The notes under the pieces were generated by a model. The model made no database searches. It was not told where the DNA came from and worked only from the letters and a program-made list of their open reading frames with translations. Made by a program: the position numbers and the translations under genes. From Ensifer sp. LCM 4579 (lineage in GTDB: Bacteria > Pseudomonadota > Alphaproteobacteria > Rhizobiales > Rhizobiaceae), in assembly GCF_001854885.1 (NCBI RefSeq), contig NZ_MDDV01000024.1:182128-246127 (forward strand): a stretch of 64,000 bases of DNA, written 5' to 3'. Positions 23,441 to 33,290 of this stretch are shown in pieces. Every line of letters begins with the position of its first letter. The first letter of the stretch is position 1.

Positions 23441-24531
23441 TGAGTCCGGACATCAACCCGCACGATCCCGGCGCGCCCCTCGAGCCCCTGCCCGGCCATT
23501 CCTCGAGGGGCCGGTTGGAGCGCGTGCTTCGCCGCGGCGAGTTCGCGGTCACGGCCGAGCTCAACCCGCCGGACAGCGCCAACCCCGAGGACGTTTACGA
23601 GCGCGCTGCGGTCTTCGACGGCTGGGTCGACGGCATCAATGCGGTGGATGCCTCCGGCGCCAATTGCCACATGTCGTCGGTCGGCATTTGCGCATTGCTG
23701 ACGCGCATGGGCTATGCCCCGATCATGCAGATCGCCTGCCGCGACAAGAATCGCATCGCCATCCAGGGCGACGTGCTCGGCGCTTCGGCCATGGGCGTGC
23801 AGAACATCATGTGTCTCACCGGCGACGGCGTACAGGCCGGCGATCAGCCGGGGGCGAAGCCGGTCTTCGACCTCGACTGCATGTCGCTGCTCAAAACCGT
23901 GCGGACCATGCGCGACAATTCGAAGTTCCTGTCGGGCCGCAAGCTGACGACGCCGCCGCATGTCTTCCTAGGCGCGGCGATCAACCCGTTCGCCCCGCCT
24001 TACGACTTCCGGCCCTACCGGCTTGCGAAAAAGATCGAGGCCGGCGCCCAGTTCGTGCAGAGCCAGTATTGCTTCGACGTGCCGATGTTCCGCGCATACA
24101 TGAACAAGGTGCGCGACCTCGGCCTGCACGAGAAGTGCTTTATCCTGGTCGGCGTCGGCCCGATGGCCTCCGCCAAGACGGCCCGCTGGATCCGCTCCAA
24201 CGTGCCGGGCATCCACATCCCCGACAGCGTCATCAAGCGGCTGGAGGGAGCTCAGGACCAGAAAAAGGAAGGCAAGCAGCTCTGCATCGACATCATCAAC
24301 GAGGTGAAGGAGATCGAGGGCGTGTCGGGCGTCCACGTCATGGCCTATCGCCAGGAGGAATATGTCGCTGAAATCGTCCATGATTCCGGCGTGCTGAAGG
24401 GGCGCAGGCCCTGGCAGCGCGAGGCCGCCCCAACCGATAGGCTGGTTGCCGAGCGGCTCGACCATATTCGCGAAGGCATCGAGGAAAACCAGCAGCAGAT
24501 GGCGGAAGCCGCGGCACACCATCCGCATTGA
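23440..24531 (+). CDS. MetF-family methylenetetrahydrofolate reductase
   Basis: A 363-residue TIM-barrel flavoenzyme. Seen: GEFAVTAELNPPDSANPEDV (N-terminal strand with the Glu that acts near FAD), HMSSVGICALLTRMGYAPIMQIACRDKN (the conserved Q-x-x-C-R-D strand), MCLTGDGVQAGDQPGAKPVF and AQFVQSQYCFDVPMFRAYM. It is longer than biosynthetic MetF by about 60 residues at the C-terminus. It is the partner of the MetV-like protein and, with the next gene, should transfer a corrinoid-derived methyl group into the folate pool. Confidence 0.88.
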   Translation: MSPDINPHDPGAPLEPLPGHSSRGRLERVLRRGEFAVTAELNPPDSANPEDVYERAAVFDGWVDGINAVDASGANCHMSSVGICALLTRMGYAPIMQIACRDKNRIAIQGDVLGASAMGVQNIMCLTGDGVQAGDQPGAKPVFDLDCMSLLKTVRTMRDNSKFLSGRKLTTPPHVFLGAAINPFAPPYDFRPYRLAKKIEAGAQFVQSQYCFDVPMFRAYMNKVRDLGLHEKCFILVGVGPMASAKTARWIRSNVPGIHIPDSVIKRLEGAQDQKKEGKQLCIDIINEVKEIEGVSGVHVMAYRQEEYVAEIVHDSGVLKGRRPWQREAAPTDRLVAERLDHIREGIEENQQQMAEAAAHHPH

Positions 24532-24669
24532 TGAGGACCCTGCAAATGCGCGGCAGGATCGCGCCTTTGCCGTGACACGACAGAAAACAGGCGCATCGGC
24601 CATCCGGCGTCTTACAAACGGACAACGGGCCTATTAGATAGGCCACGCCACAGGACCAGAGGACCCTTC

Positions 24670-25632
24670 ATGACCCGCACCATCGTTGCATCTGCCACCC
24701 GCGAGATCGTCATCGGCTTCGACCAGCCGTTCTGCGTCATCGGCGAGCGCATCAATCCGACCGGCCGCAAGAAACTCGCCGCCGAAATGATCGAAGGCAA
24801 CTTCGACACCGTCATCAAGGACGCGTTGGAGCAGGTTGCCGCAGGGGCCACGATGCTCGACGTCAATGCCGGCGTGACCGCCGTCAACCCGAACGAGACC
24901 GAGCCGCCGCTGCTCGTCAAGACGCTCGAGATCGTCCAGGGTCTCGTCGACGTGCCGCTGTCGATCGACAGCTCCGTGACAGCGGCGATCGAGGCCGGTC
25001 TCAGGGTCGCCAAGGGGCGCCCGCTCGTCAACTCGGTCACCGGCGAGGAAGAAAAGCTCGAGGCGATCCTGCCGCTCGTCAAGAAATACGACGTGCCGGT
25101 GGTGGCGATCTCCAATGACGAGACCGGTATCTCCATGGATCCGGACGTCCGCTTCGCCGTCGCCAAGAAGATCGTTGAGCGCGCCGCCGACTACGGCATC
25201 AAGCCGCACGACATCGTCGTCGATCCGCTCGTCATGCCGATTGGCGCGCTCGGATCGGCCGGCCAGCAGGTATTCGCGCTGCTGCGCCGTCTGCGCGAAG
25301 AGCTCAAGGTCAACACCACTTGCGGCCTTTCCAACATCTCCTTCGGCCTGCCGCATCGCCACGGCATCAATGCCGGCTTCATTCCGATGGTGATCGGCGC
25401 CGGCATGACCTCCGCCATCATGAACCCCTGCCGCCCGCAGGAAATGGAAGCGGTACGCGCGGCCAACGTTCTGAACGGCACCGATCCGAACTGCGGCCAC
25501 TGGATCATGACCTATCGCGACCACAAGCCGGCCGAGGGCGGCCATGTGGTAGCGGCCGCGGCACCGGCCGGTGGCGGCGGACGTCGCGGCGGACGCGCGG
25601 CACGCGCCGGCGGCAGCGCAAGGGCGGAGTGA
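24670..25632 (+). CDS. Methyl-THF:corrinoid methyltransferase (pterin-binding)
   Basis: A 320-residue DHPS-like TIM barrel. FCVIGERINPTGRKKLAAEM (about residues 20-39) and ATMLDVNAGVTAVNPNETEP are the pterin-binding and Asp motifs of methyl-H4folate methyltransferases (AcsE/MtgA/MtvA type). PLSIDSSVTAAIEAGLRVAK and VDPLVMPIGALGSAGQQVF are further barrel motifs. It should move the methyl group between the corrinoid protein and THF. The last 25 residues are a disordered Gly/Arg/Ala tail (GGGGRRGGRAARAGGSAR). AGAGGACC precedes ATG 24670. Confidence 0.88.
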   Translation: MTRTIVASATREIVIGFDQPFCVIGERINPTGRKKLAAEMIEGNFDTVIKDALEQVAAGATMLDVNAGVTAVNPNETEPPLLVKTLEIVQGLVDVPLSIDSSVTAAIEAGLRVAKGRPLVNSVTGEEEKLEAILPLVKKYDVPVVAISNDETGISMDPDVRFAVAKKIVERAADYGIKPHDIVVDPLVMPIGALGSAGQQVFALLRRLREELKVNTTCGLSNISFGLPHRHGINAGFIPMVIGAGMTSAIMNPCRPQEMEAVRAANVLNGTDPNCGHWIMTYRDHKPAEGGHVVAAAAPAGGGGRRGGRAARAGGSARAE

Positions 25633-25633
25633 C

Positions 25634-25972
25634 ATGGCCAAACACCACTCCCTTGCTCGTGATCTGACCGCGCTCTGGTTTCAGGCGCCTTTGGTGATCG
25701 CCACGCGTACGCAGGCGATGGCCATGGCCGCCATGACCGGATCGGCGGCCGACTACGCCGAGGCAAGCCGGATGGTGACGGAGAAAATGGCAGCGGCGGC
25801 CGAATGCGCCGTTGCCGCCAATATGGCCCTGATGAAGGAAGGCATGAACGCAGCCGCTGCGATTGCCACCGGCGGGAAGGCGGCGACGGCCGGCCGCAAT
25901 CGCGTGGCGGCGGCTGCGCTTCGCCCCTATGCAAAGCGTGTGCGGGCGAATGCCCGCAGACTTGTGAAATAG
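25634..25972 (+). CDS. Small unknown protein of the corrinoid operon
   Basis: A 112-residue helical protein rich in Ala and Met (AMAMAAMTGSAADYAEASRM, then MAAAAECAVAANMALMKEGM). It has no cysteine cluster and no signal peptide. Its start is 2 bp after the methyltransferase stop, and it is followed 19 bp later by the RACo-like gene, so it is cotranscribed. Its Ala-rich amphipathic helices recall phasin-type proteins, but this is not a family match. A structural or chaperone role for the complex is speculative. Confidence 0.65.
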   Translation: MAKHHSLARDLTALWFQAPLVIATRTQAMAMAAMTGSAADYAEASRMVTEKMAAAAECAVAANMALMKEGMNAAAAIATGGKAATAGRNRVAAAALRPYAKRVRANARRLVK

Positions 25973-25991
25973 TCGGCAGACGAGAAGAAAG

Positions 25992-28040
25992 ATGCTGAAC
26001 GTGCCACCGAAGGACAACAAGACCGATCCGCTGGTGCTCTTCATGCCGTCGGGAAAGCGCGGCCGGTTCCCGGTCGGCACGCCGATCCTCGATGCGGCGC
26101 GCTCGCTCGGCGTCTATGTGGAGAGCGTCTGCGGCGGACGGGGCATTTGCGGGCGCTGCCAGGTGGAAGTCCAGGAGGGCCGGTTCGCCAAGCACGGCAT
26201 CACCTCCTCCAACGGACACATTTCCGAATTCGGCCCGAAGGAAACACGCTATGCCGACAAGCGCAGCCTGAAGGAAGGCCGGCGCCTCTCCTGCTCCGCC
26301 ACGGTGCAGGGCGACCTCGTCATCGACGTGCCGCAGGACGTCGCCGTCAACGCCCAGGTCGTGCGCAAGGATTCCGACGAGCGCGTCATCGAACGCAATG
26401 CGGCGATCCACATGTGCTATGTCGAGGTCGAGGAGCCGGACATGCACAAGCCCCTCGGCGATCTCGACCGGCTGAAGGCGGCACTTGCGACCGATTGGGG
26501 CTTCACCGACCTTGACGTCGATTTTCACATCCTGCCGCAGGTGCAGGCGATCCTGCGCAAGGGCGAGTGGAAGGTGACGGCGGCCATCCATCGGGACGAT
26601 GAGCACGAGCGCCCGCGCATGATTGCGCTCTATCCGGGGCTGAAGAACGAGGCCTACGGGATCGCCTGCGACATCGGCTCGACGACGATCGCCATGCATC
26701 TGTCGTCGCTGCTGTCCGGCCGTACCGTCGCCTCTGCCGGCACATCCAACCCGCAGATCCGCTTCGGCGAGGATCTGATGAGCCGCGTTTCCTACGTGAT
26801 GATGAACCCGGATGGCCGCGCGGCGATGACCAAGGCCGTGCGCGAGGCGCTGAACGGTCTGATAGAACGGGTCTGCTCTCAGGGCGGCGTTTCGCGCGAG
26901 GACGTTCTTGAAGCGGTCTTCGTCGGCAATCCGATCATGCACCACCTCTTTCTCGGCATTGACCCGACGGAACTCGGCGGCGCGCCCTTCGCGCTGGCTG
27001 TTTCCGGCGCGGTACGGGCCGCCGCGCATGAACTCGAGCTTTCCATGAACCGCGGCACCCGCGTCTATGTGCTGCCCTGCATTGCCGGCCACGTGGGGGC
27101 CGACGCGGCCGGAGCAACCCTGACCGAGGGACCGCACCGCCAGGACGAGATGATGCTGCTCGTCGATATCGGCACCAATGCGGAGATCGTGCTCGGCAAC
27201 TGGATCCGCACGGTCGCCGCCTCCTCGCCGACGGGGCCCGCCTTCGAAGGCGCGGAAATCTCCTGTGGGCAGCGGGCGGCAGCGGGCGCCATCGAGCGTG
27301 TGCGCATCGACCCCGTCACGCTCGAACCGCGTTTCCGCGTGATCGGTATCGAGCCCTGGTCCGACGAGCCGGGCTTTGCGGAAGCGGCAGCGACGGTCGG
27401 CGTCACCGGCATCTGCGGTTCCGGCATCATCGAAGTGGTCGCCGAGATGTTCCTCGCCGGCATCATCTCCGAAGACGGCGTCGTCGACGGTTCGCTCACT
27501 GCCCGCTCGCCACGCATCCTGCAGAACGGCCGCACCTTCTCCTATCTGCTTCATGAGGGCGAGCCGAAGATCGTGGTGACGCAGGGCGACGTGCGCGCCA
27601 TTCAGCTTGCCAAGGCGGCACTCTATGCCGGCGTCAAGCTGCTGATGGACAAGCAGGGCATAGACCATGTCGACCGCATCGGCCTCGCCGGCGCCTTCGG
27701 CACCTTCATCGATCCGAAATATGCGATGGTCCTCGGCCTCATCCCGGACTGCGATCTCGCCAAGGTGAAGGCCGTCGGCAATGCCGCCGGCACCGGAGCA
27801 CGCATGTGTCTCCTGAACCGCGGCCACCGCCGCGAGATCGAGGAAACAGTCAGCAAAATCGAGAAGATAGAGACAGCTCTTGAATCGAAATTTCAGGAGC
27901 ACTTCGTCAACGCCATGGCAATGCCCAACAAGGTCGACGCCTTCCCGAAACTCGCCGAAGCCGTTACCCTGCCCGCGCGCAAGATGCCGGCGGAACAGGG
28001 CGAAGCGGGCAGCCGCAGGCGGCGAAGGAGCCGCGAATAG
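25992..28040 (+). CDS. RACo-like reductive activator of corrinoid protein (2Fe-2S + ASKHA, DUF4445)
   Basis: A 682-residue protein that reactivates oxidised Co(II) corrinoid using ATP and electrons. An N-terminal 2Fe-2S ferredoxin domain has CGGRGICGRCQVEVQ at about residues 45-59 and a fourth Cys near RRLSCSATVQG. A linker region follows to about residue 210, then an actin/Hsp70-like ATPase part: YGIACDIGSTTIAMHLSS (phosphate-1), VDIGTNAEIVLGNW and GLAGAFGTFIDPKYAM. The end is basic and Ser/Arg-rich (SRRRRRSRE). The gene closes the operon that starts at 22564. Confidence 0.87.
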   Translation: MLNVPPKDNKTDPLVLFMPSGKRGRFPVGTPILDAARSLGVYVESVCGGRGICGRCQVEVQEGRFAKHGITSSNGHISEFGPKETRYADKRSLKEGRRLSCSATVQGDLVIDVPQDVAVNAQVVRKDSDERVIERNAAIHMCYVEVEEPDMHKPLGDLDRLKAALATDWGFTDLDVDFHILPQVQAILRKGEWKVTAAIHRDDEHERPRMIALYPGLKNEAYGIACDIGSTTIAMHLSSLLSGRTVASAGTSNPQIRFGEDLMSRVSYVMMNPDGRAAMTKAVREALNGLIERVCSQGGVSREDVLEAVFVGNPIMHHLFLGIDPTELGGAPFALAVSGAVRAAAHELELSMNRGTRVYVLPCIAGHVGADAAGATLTEGPHRQDEMMLLVDIGTNAEIVLGNWIRTVAASSPTGPAFEGAEISCGQRAAAGAIERVRIDPVTLEPRFRVIGIEPWSDEPGFAEAAATVGVTGICGSGIIEVVAEMFLAGIISEDGVVDGSLTARSPRILQNGRTFSYLLHEGEPKIVVTQGDVRAIQLAKAALYAGVKLLMDKQGIDHVDRIGLAGAFGTFIDPKYAMVLGLIPDCDLAKVKAVGNAAGTGARMCLLNRGHRREIEETVSKIEKIETALESKFQEHFVNAMAMPNKVDAFPKLAEAVTLPARKMPAEQGEAGSRRRRRSRE

Positions 28041-28390
28041 GTTCGAGAGCGATCGGCCCTGGATCGGACGAAGCCACCGAACGAGGCTGACGACGACAGA
28101 CGAGGAACTCGCTTAAAAATCCCGCAGCATGAAGGCTGGTGGTGAAAACCGTAAGGTTGCTAGCCGTGACAAATGGCCGCAATGGGTGGGATCCAGCGAC
28201 GGTGCCGAAAGGCAACATTGCTCGACAGCACCGGACATCGTCGTCGCTATGAGCGGGAGCTTTGGGTCGAGCCGTTCCTCAGGAGCCTCGCGGCTAATTG
28301 CGAAGGTGCGACACATTCCCTGACAGTCAAAATTCAGCCGCCACGACAAACCTGATATACTCAAGCTGGCCACCCGGAGGGAGGCAGGGC
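28041..28390 (+). other. Intergenic region before the receiver-GDH gene
   Basis: 350 bp with no supported gene. A promoter-like TATACT is at 28356-28361, about 30 bp from the ATG at 28391, with TTCAGC 17 bp further upstream as a weak -35. The rest shows no strong repeat. Confidence 0.35.
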
Positions 28391-30040
28391 ATGAGCGATC
28401 AAATCGTGCGCATATTGCTTGTCGAGGATAACCCGCTCCACGCAAAGTTGATCCAGAGGCTGCTCGACACCGAAATGCAGTTGCGCTGCGAGGTGGTGGC
28501 GGTGGACCGTCTGGCCGACGGGCTTGGACAGCTTGAACGGGGCACGAGTGATCTGGTGCTGCTCGATCTGATCCTGCCCGACAGCCAGGAGCTGGAAACG
28601 CTGTTCAGAATCCGATCGGCTGCCCCGGATGTGCCAGTGGTGATCCTGACGGGACTCGACGACGTGAAGCTCGCGTCGCGAGCGGTCGAGGCGGGTGCCA
28701 GCGACTTTCTCTTGAAGACTCGGCTCAACGGCATAGCGCTTGACCGCGCAATCCGCTACACGCTGGCGCGCAAGCGCGCCCATGGCGGCGAGTGGGACTC
28801 GCCGATGTTTCGCCTCGCCCAACAGCAGTTCCTGAAGGCCGCCCAGATCATGAACCTGGACGACAACATCCGCCAAAGGCTGCTGTTTCCGCAACGTACC
28901 CAGATGGTGTCGTTTCCGTTTTTTCGCGACGACCGCGCGCAGGTCGAGACCGTGTTCGGCTACCGGGTACAGCATGTCCTGACCATGGGGCCGACCAAGG
29001 GGGGTATTCGTTATCACGAGGATGTCGACCTTGGCGACGTGGCGGCGCTGGCGACCTGGATGACCTGGAAGTGCGCCCTGATGCGTTTGCCTTTTGGCGG
29101 CGCCAAGGGTGGTGTACGGGTCGATCCCACCGTTCTTTCGAAAAGCGAACTGCAGCGGCTGACCCGACGCTACACGGCTGAGATCATCGATATCATTGGG
29201 CCCGGCAAGGACATCCCGGCGCCCGATATGGGGACCGACGAGCAGGTGATGGCCTGGGTGATGGACACGTACAGCCAACAGGTTGGGCATTCTGTTCCCG
29301 CAGTGGTGACCGGCAAGCCGGTAGTGCTCGGCGGCTCTCTCGGACGCAAGGAGGCGACCGGCCGCGGACTGGTCTATTCCATCGAAGCCGCGGCCGAGAC
29401 GATCGGGCTGGATCTCGCCAAATCGACCGCCGTCGTTCAGGGGTTTGGCAATGTCGGCAGCTTCGCGGCGCGCTTCCTCGCCGAGGCGGGTGTCAAGATC
29501 ATCGCTGTCAGCGACGTCTCCACCGGGCTCTACAACCCCGGCGGCCTGTCGGTGGACGCGCTCGTGGATTACGCGGCCAAAAACCGGGTGCTGGCGGGCT
29601 TTCCGGATGCCGAGCCGATCTCCAACGCCGAGCTTCTGGCGCTGGAATGTGATGTTTTGGTCCTGGCCGCGCTGCAAAATCAAGTAACTGCCGAGAACGC
29701 CGAGCAGATCAAGTGCCGGTTACTGGCCGAAGGCGCGAACGGCCCCACTAGCTTGGAAGCAGACGAAATCCTCAACGAACGTGGCGTGTATATCATCCCG
29801 GACATTCTCGGCAATGCCGGCGGCGTGACCGTGTCCTATTTCGAGTGGGTGCAGGGTCTGCAGAACCTGACCTGGACGCTCGACGAGATCAATCGTCGGC
29901 TCAAGTCGATCTTGCTGGATGCGTTCGCGCGTACTCGCCGGCGTGCGGAAGGTGACAAGCTGGACCTGCGCACCGCTGCCTTGATCGAAGGGATCGCCCG
30001 CGTGACCGAAGCCAAGCTGCTGCGCGGCCTGTTCCCATAA
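28391..30040 (+). CDS. Response-regulator receiver fused to glutamate dehydrogenase
   Basis: 549 residues. A CheY-like receiver occupies about residues 7-120: acidic pair E12-D13, phosphoacceptor D59 (LVLLDLILPD), T87 and K109, all in place. From about residue 135 a full Glu/Leu/Phe/Val dehydrogenase follows: PTKGGIRYHEDVDLGDVAAL (substrate lysine), KCALMRLPFGGAKGGVRVDP, PAPDMGTDEQVMAWVMD (catalytic Asp) and Rossmann VQGFGNVGSFAARFLAE. GGAGGGAGG precedes ATG 28391. The fusion implies that phosphorylation controls the oxidative deamination or synthesis of glutamate. The histidine kinase 42 bp downstream is the likely partner. Both domains look intact, so this is not an annotation artefact. Confidence 0.93.
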   Translation: MSDQIVRILLVEDNPLHAKLIQRLLDTEMQLRCEVVAVDRLADGLGQLERGTSDLVLLDLILPDSQELETLFRIRSAAPDVPVVILTGLDDVKLASRAVEAGASDFLLKTRLNGIALDRAIRYTLARKRAHGGEWDSPMFRLAQQQFLKAAQIMNLDDNIRQRLLFPQRTQMVSFPFFRDDRAQVETVFGYRVQHVLTMGPTKGGIRYHEDVDLGDVAALATWMTWKCALMRLPFGGAKGGVRVDPTVLSKSELQRLTRRYTAEIIDIIGPGKDIPAPDMGTDEQVMAWVMDTYSQQVGHSVPAVVTGKPVVLGGSLGRKEATGRGLVYSIEAAAETIGLDLAKSTAVVQGFGNVGSFAARFLAEAGVKIIAVSDVSTGLYNPGGLSVDALVDYAAKNRVLAGFPDAEPISNAELLALECDVLVLAALQNQVTAENAEQIKCRLLAEGANGPTSLEADEILNERGVYIIPDILGNAGGVTVSYFEWVQGLQNLTWTLDEINRRLKSILLDAFARTRRRAEGDKLDLRTAALIEGIARVTEAKLLRGLFP

Positions 30041-30082
30041 GGGCCGCGCGGAAAATCCCATCCCGAAGAGGAGGGATCACGG

Positions 30083-33055
30083 ATGACCCAGAGCCGCGCT
30101 GAGCACCGACTTGCTGCGCAACTCGAAGCTGCCTGGACGGCACAGACGCAGGCAGAGGCGGCGCGCGACAGGCTTTTGGACGGGATCGAATCCGCGTTGG
30201 AGGGCTTCGTTCTTTATGATGCCGATGACCGCATGGTCGCGTTCAACTCCCGCTTCAAGGAGTTGTTCGCCCCTGCGGGTATTACGATCGAAATCGGAAT
30301 GCGGTTCGAGGACCTGATCCGCTCCGCTGCGGAGAACGCGTTGGTCCCATTTGGCGAACTCACCATGGAGGAGTGGGTCGCGCAACGCTTGAAGCGGCAC
30401 CGCAACCCCGGTCCGCCGTTCAAGCTCAGGCTCAACAACGGTATGTGGATTCGAATCAGTGAAGGCCGGACCCGGGATGGCGGCCTGGTGGGTGCCTATA
30501 CCGATATTACCGAGCTTGAGGAACAGCGCCAGCATCTGGAGGAGCTGGTCGCGAAGACAGAAGCCGCAACTGCGCGTGCCGAGGCGGCGCAAAGGCAGCT
30601 GCTGGACGCAATCGAATCGTCCTTGGAGGGTTTCGCCCTCTATGACGCCGAGGATCGGCTGGTGGTGTACAATTCGCGCTACCGAGATTTCTTTTCAGGG
30701 CCGGAGCGTGCCGTCCTTCCCGCCGGACCATTTGCCGTCGACGGTACGCCGTTCGAGGTGGTGATCCGTACCTTTGCAGAAAGCGGCTTGTCGCCGCTCG
30801 ACGGCCAGACGGTCGACGAGTGGATTGCCCAGCGCCTCGAGCGCCACCGCAATCCCCGCGGACCCTTTAATTTGATGCACAAGGATGGGACCACTATCCG
30901 CGTCAGCGAGCGCAAGACCAGCGACGGCGGAACGATATATGTCTATTCCGACATCACCGAGCTTGAAGAGCACCGCCATCGCCTGGAAGAACTGGTGGCG
31001 AAGCGCACGGCCAAGCTGGAACGGCGCACGGAGCAACTGCGCAAGTCGCGTGAGGAGCTTGAGCGTGCCCGTGACGCGGCCGAGCAGGCCAGCATCGCCA
31101 AGAGCGAGTTCCTTGCGAACATGAGCCACGAGATCCGCACGCCAATGAACGGCGTGATCGGCATGGCGGAACTGCTCGAAGGCACCGAGCTTTCCGAGCA
31201 GCAGAACAGATACGTCTCGATCATCCTCCATTCCGCCGACACGTTGATGAACCTGATCAACGACATTCTCGACTTCTCGAAGGTCGAGGCTGGTCGCTTG
31301 GAGCTCGAGACGATCCCGTTCATGCTGCGCGACACATTGGGTGACACATTGCAGACGCTTGCCAAACGCGCCGCCGACAAAGGCCTCGAACTTGCCTGCC
31401 ACATTCCCCCCGAGGTGCCGGATCAATTGGTCGGAGACCCGACGCGGCTCAGGCAGATCATCGTAAATCTTGTCGGCAATGCAATCAAGTTCACGGAGAC
31501 CGGCGAAGTGGTGGTCGATGTCACATTGGAAGGGCAGACCGAGAATGGGGCACGCCTTGAGTTCCGGGTGCGCGACACGGGCATCGGCATCCCGAAGGCG
31601 CAGCAGGAGCGGATTTTCGAGGCTTTCGCCCAAGCCGATACGTCGACGACACGGCAATTTGGCGGCACCGGGCTCGGCCTGGCGATCGCTGCGCAACTTG
31701 CCGAGAAGATGGGCGGGCGGATGCAAATCGAGAGCAAGCCGGGCGTCGGCAGCGTCTTCACTTTCGCTGCCGATGTCGGGCTCGCGCCGGAGGCGGCGAA
31801 GGCACGCCCGGCGCGCGAGGCAGAGTTGCGTGGCCGGCACGCACTGCTTGTCGACGACAACGCCACCAATCGCCAGATTCTCGAGGAGATCGTCGTGAAT
31901 TGGGGCATGGTCCCGATCGTTGCCTCGGACGGGGTGGCGGCGCTCAGTGCATTGGAACAGCCAGCCGGGGCTCTACCGGACCTCGCGCTTCTCGACGTGA
32001 TGATGCCCGAGATGAATGGGTTCGAACTTGCAACGCGTATCCGACAGCGGCCGGAGCTCAAGGAGACCCGGATCGTGATGATGTCGTCCGCCGGCCGGCC
32101 GAGCGATGAGGCGCTGCTGCGCGAACTGGATATCTCCAGGCTGCTGGTGAAACCGGTCAAGCAGTCCGATCTTCTGAACGCCATCACCAATGCGCTTGGC
32201 GTCTCGATGCGGGAAGACGCGGGCGAGAGCGCCACCAGGCCGGCGCGCCCGATGACGACGCCGGCACTCCATGTGCTGCTTGCCGAGGATGGGGCGGTCA
32301 ACCGGCAGGTCGCGGTCGATCTTCTGACGAAGCGCGGCCACCGGGTCGAGGCTGTGGGGAACGGTCAAGAGGCGGTCGAGGCGGTCGAACGTGGCGGCTA
32401 CGACCTGGTGCTGATGGATGTGCACATGCCGGTGATGGACGGGCTTGCCGCGACGGCTGCGATCCGCACGCTTGCTCGGCCCGGGCGCGCCCGTCTGCCG
32501 ATCATCGCGCTGACCGCGAGCGCGACGCCGGCCGACCGCGAGCGCTGTCTCGCGGCGGGAATGGACGGTTACGTGACGAAGCCGTTCCGCGCCACCGAAC
32601 TGTTCCGCGTCGTCGAACAATATGAACCAATGCCGGCATCGGCTCCGGAGAGGTCGGCAACCGCTATCCAAACGGAAGGGGCGCCTGCGGAGGCGCCCGC
32701 ACTGGATTGGGAGGGCGCTCTGCGCAAACTTGACGGCGACGAGGCGCTCTTGCGCGAGTTGGCGGCAATGTTCCTCGTCGAATACCCGAAACTGACGGCC
32801 GCGATCGACGCGGCGCATGCCAGCGGCAATACAGCGGAATTGCGGCGTGCAGCCCACACCTTGAAGGGCTCGGCGGATGTCATCGGCGCTGACGGCGTGG
32901 TGATTGCGGCACAGCGACTTGCGGATTTGGGCCGGGAAGGCAAGCTTGCACCCGTTCCAGGAGCCCGGCGCGCACTGGCGGCCGAACTGGATCGCCTTGA
33001 GCCTCTACTCCAACGAGCGACGTCGGAGGCCACGCGAGACGCTTCGACCAATTAA
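30083..33055 (+). CDS. Soluble hybrid sensor histidine kinase (PAS-PAS-HK-REC-REC-HPt)
   Basis: 990 residues, no transmembrane segment. Two PAS-like repeats (about 20-160 and 175-305) start alike ([40 protein letters not shown]). Then a coiled coil, HisKA with H349 ([13 protein letters not shown]), an ATPase domain (N box [27 protein letters not shown]), REC1 with D638 ([11 protein letters not shown]), REC2 with D779 ([11 protein letters not shown]) and a C-terminal HPt with H925 ([14 protein letters not shown]). This is a full phosphorelay. Signals reach it inside the cell. It is cotranscribed with the receiver-GDH, which could be the final phosphate acceptor from the HPt. Confidence 0.93.
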   Translation: MTQSRAEHRLAAQLEAAWTAQTQAEAARDRLLDGIESALEGFVLYDADDRMVAFNSRFKELFAPAGITIEIGMRFEDLIRSAAENALVPFGELTMEEWVAQRLKRHRNPGPPFKLRLNNGMWIRISEGRTRDGGLVGAYTDITELEEQRQHLEELVAKTEAATARAEAAQRQLLDAIESSLEGFALYDAEDRLVVYNSRYRDFFSGPERAVLPAGPFAVDGTPFEVVIRTFAESGLSPLDGQTVDEWIAQRLERHRNPRGPFNLMHKDGTTIRVSERKTSDGGTIYVYSDITELEEHRHRLEELVAKRTAKLERRTEQLRKSREELERARDAAEQASIAKSEFLANMSHEIRTPMNGVIGMAELLEGTELSEQQNRYVSIILHSADTLMNLINDILDFSKVEAGRLELETIPFMLRDTLGDTLQTLAKRAADKGLELACHIPPEVPDQLVGDPTRLRQIIVNLVGNAIKFTETGEVVVDVTLEGQTENGARLEFRVRDTGIGIPKAQQERIFEAFAQADTSTTRQFGGTGLGLAIAAQLAEKMGGRMQIESKPGVGSVFTFAADVGLAPEAAKARPAREAELRGRHALLVDDNATNRQILEEIVVNWGMVPIVASDGVAALSALEQPAGALPDLALLDVMMPEMNGFELATRIRQRPELKETRIVMMSSAGRPSDEALLRELDISRLLVKPVKQSDLLNAITNALGVSMREDAGESATRPARPMTTPALHVLLAEDGAVNRQVAVDLLTKRGHRVEAVGNGQEAVEAVERGGYDLVLMDVHMPVMDGLAATAAIRTLARPGRARLPIIALTASATPADRERCLAAGMDGYVTKPFRATELFRVVEQYEPMPASAPERSATAIQTEGAPAEAPALDWEGALRKLDGDEALLRELAAMFLVEYPKLTAAIDAAHASGNTAELRRAAHTLKGSADVIGADGVVIAAQRLADLGREGKLAPVPGARRALAAELDRLEPLLQRATSEATRDASTN

Positions 33056-33290
33056 AGGGACGTAAAAAGCAAAGGCCTTAGCCATCGATGGGGTCACCGG
33101 GTCGTACGACAGCGCCCGACGTGTGTCGAAGCGCTGCAACTCGCCGCCAGGGATCTCGCTTGGCAGGCGATCAACAATATTGCCGACGGTGGAAACCGGG
33201 CAATATGGACAGATCACATCGCAGGCTGAAAGACACATGCGCTTATCTGCACTCTCAGCCACCGGAAGGCCACCTGTTGATGCTCCGCAT

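Noticed and set aside
25512..27902. A long minus-strand open frame opposite the RACo-like gene
   Set aside because: The plus strand has a complete two-domain protein with normal motifs; the minus-strand frame shows no domain.
33056..33290. A Cys-containing minus-strand frame (CDVICPYCPVSTVGNIVDRL)
   Set aside because: It overlaps the end of the kinase gene and has no recognised family or good start; it may be part of an old remnant.
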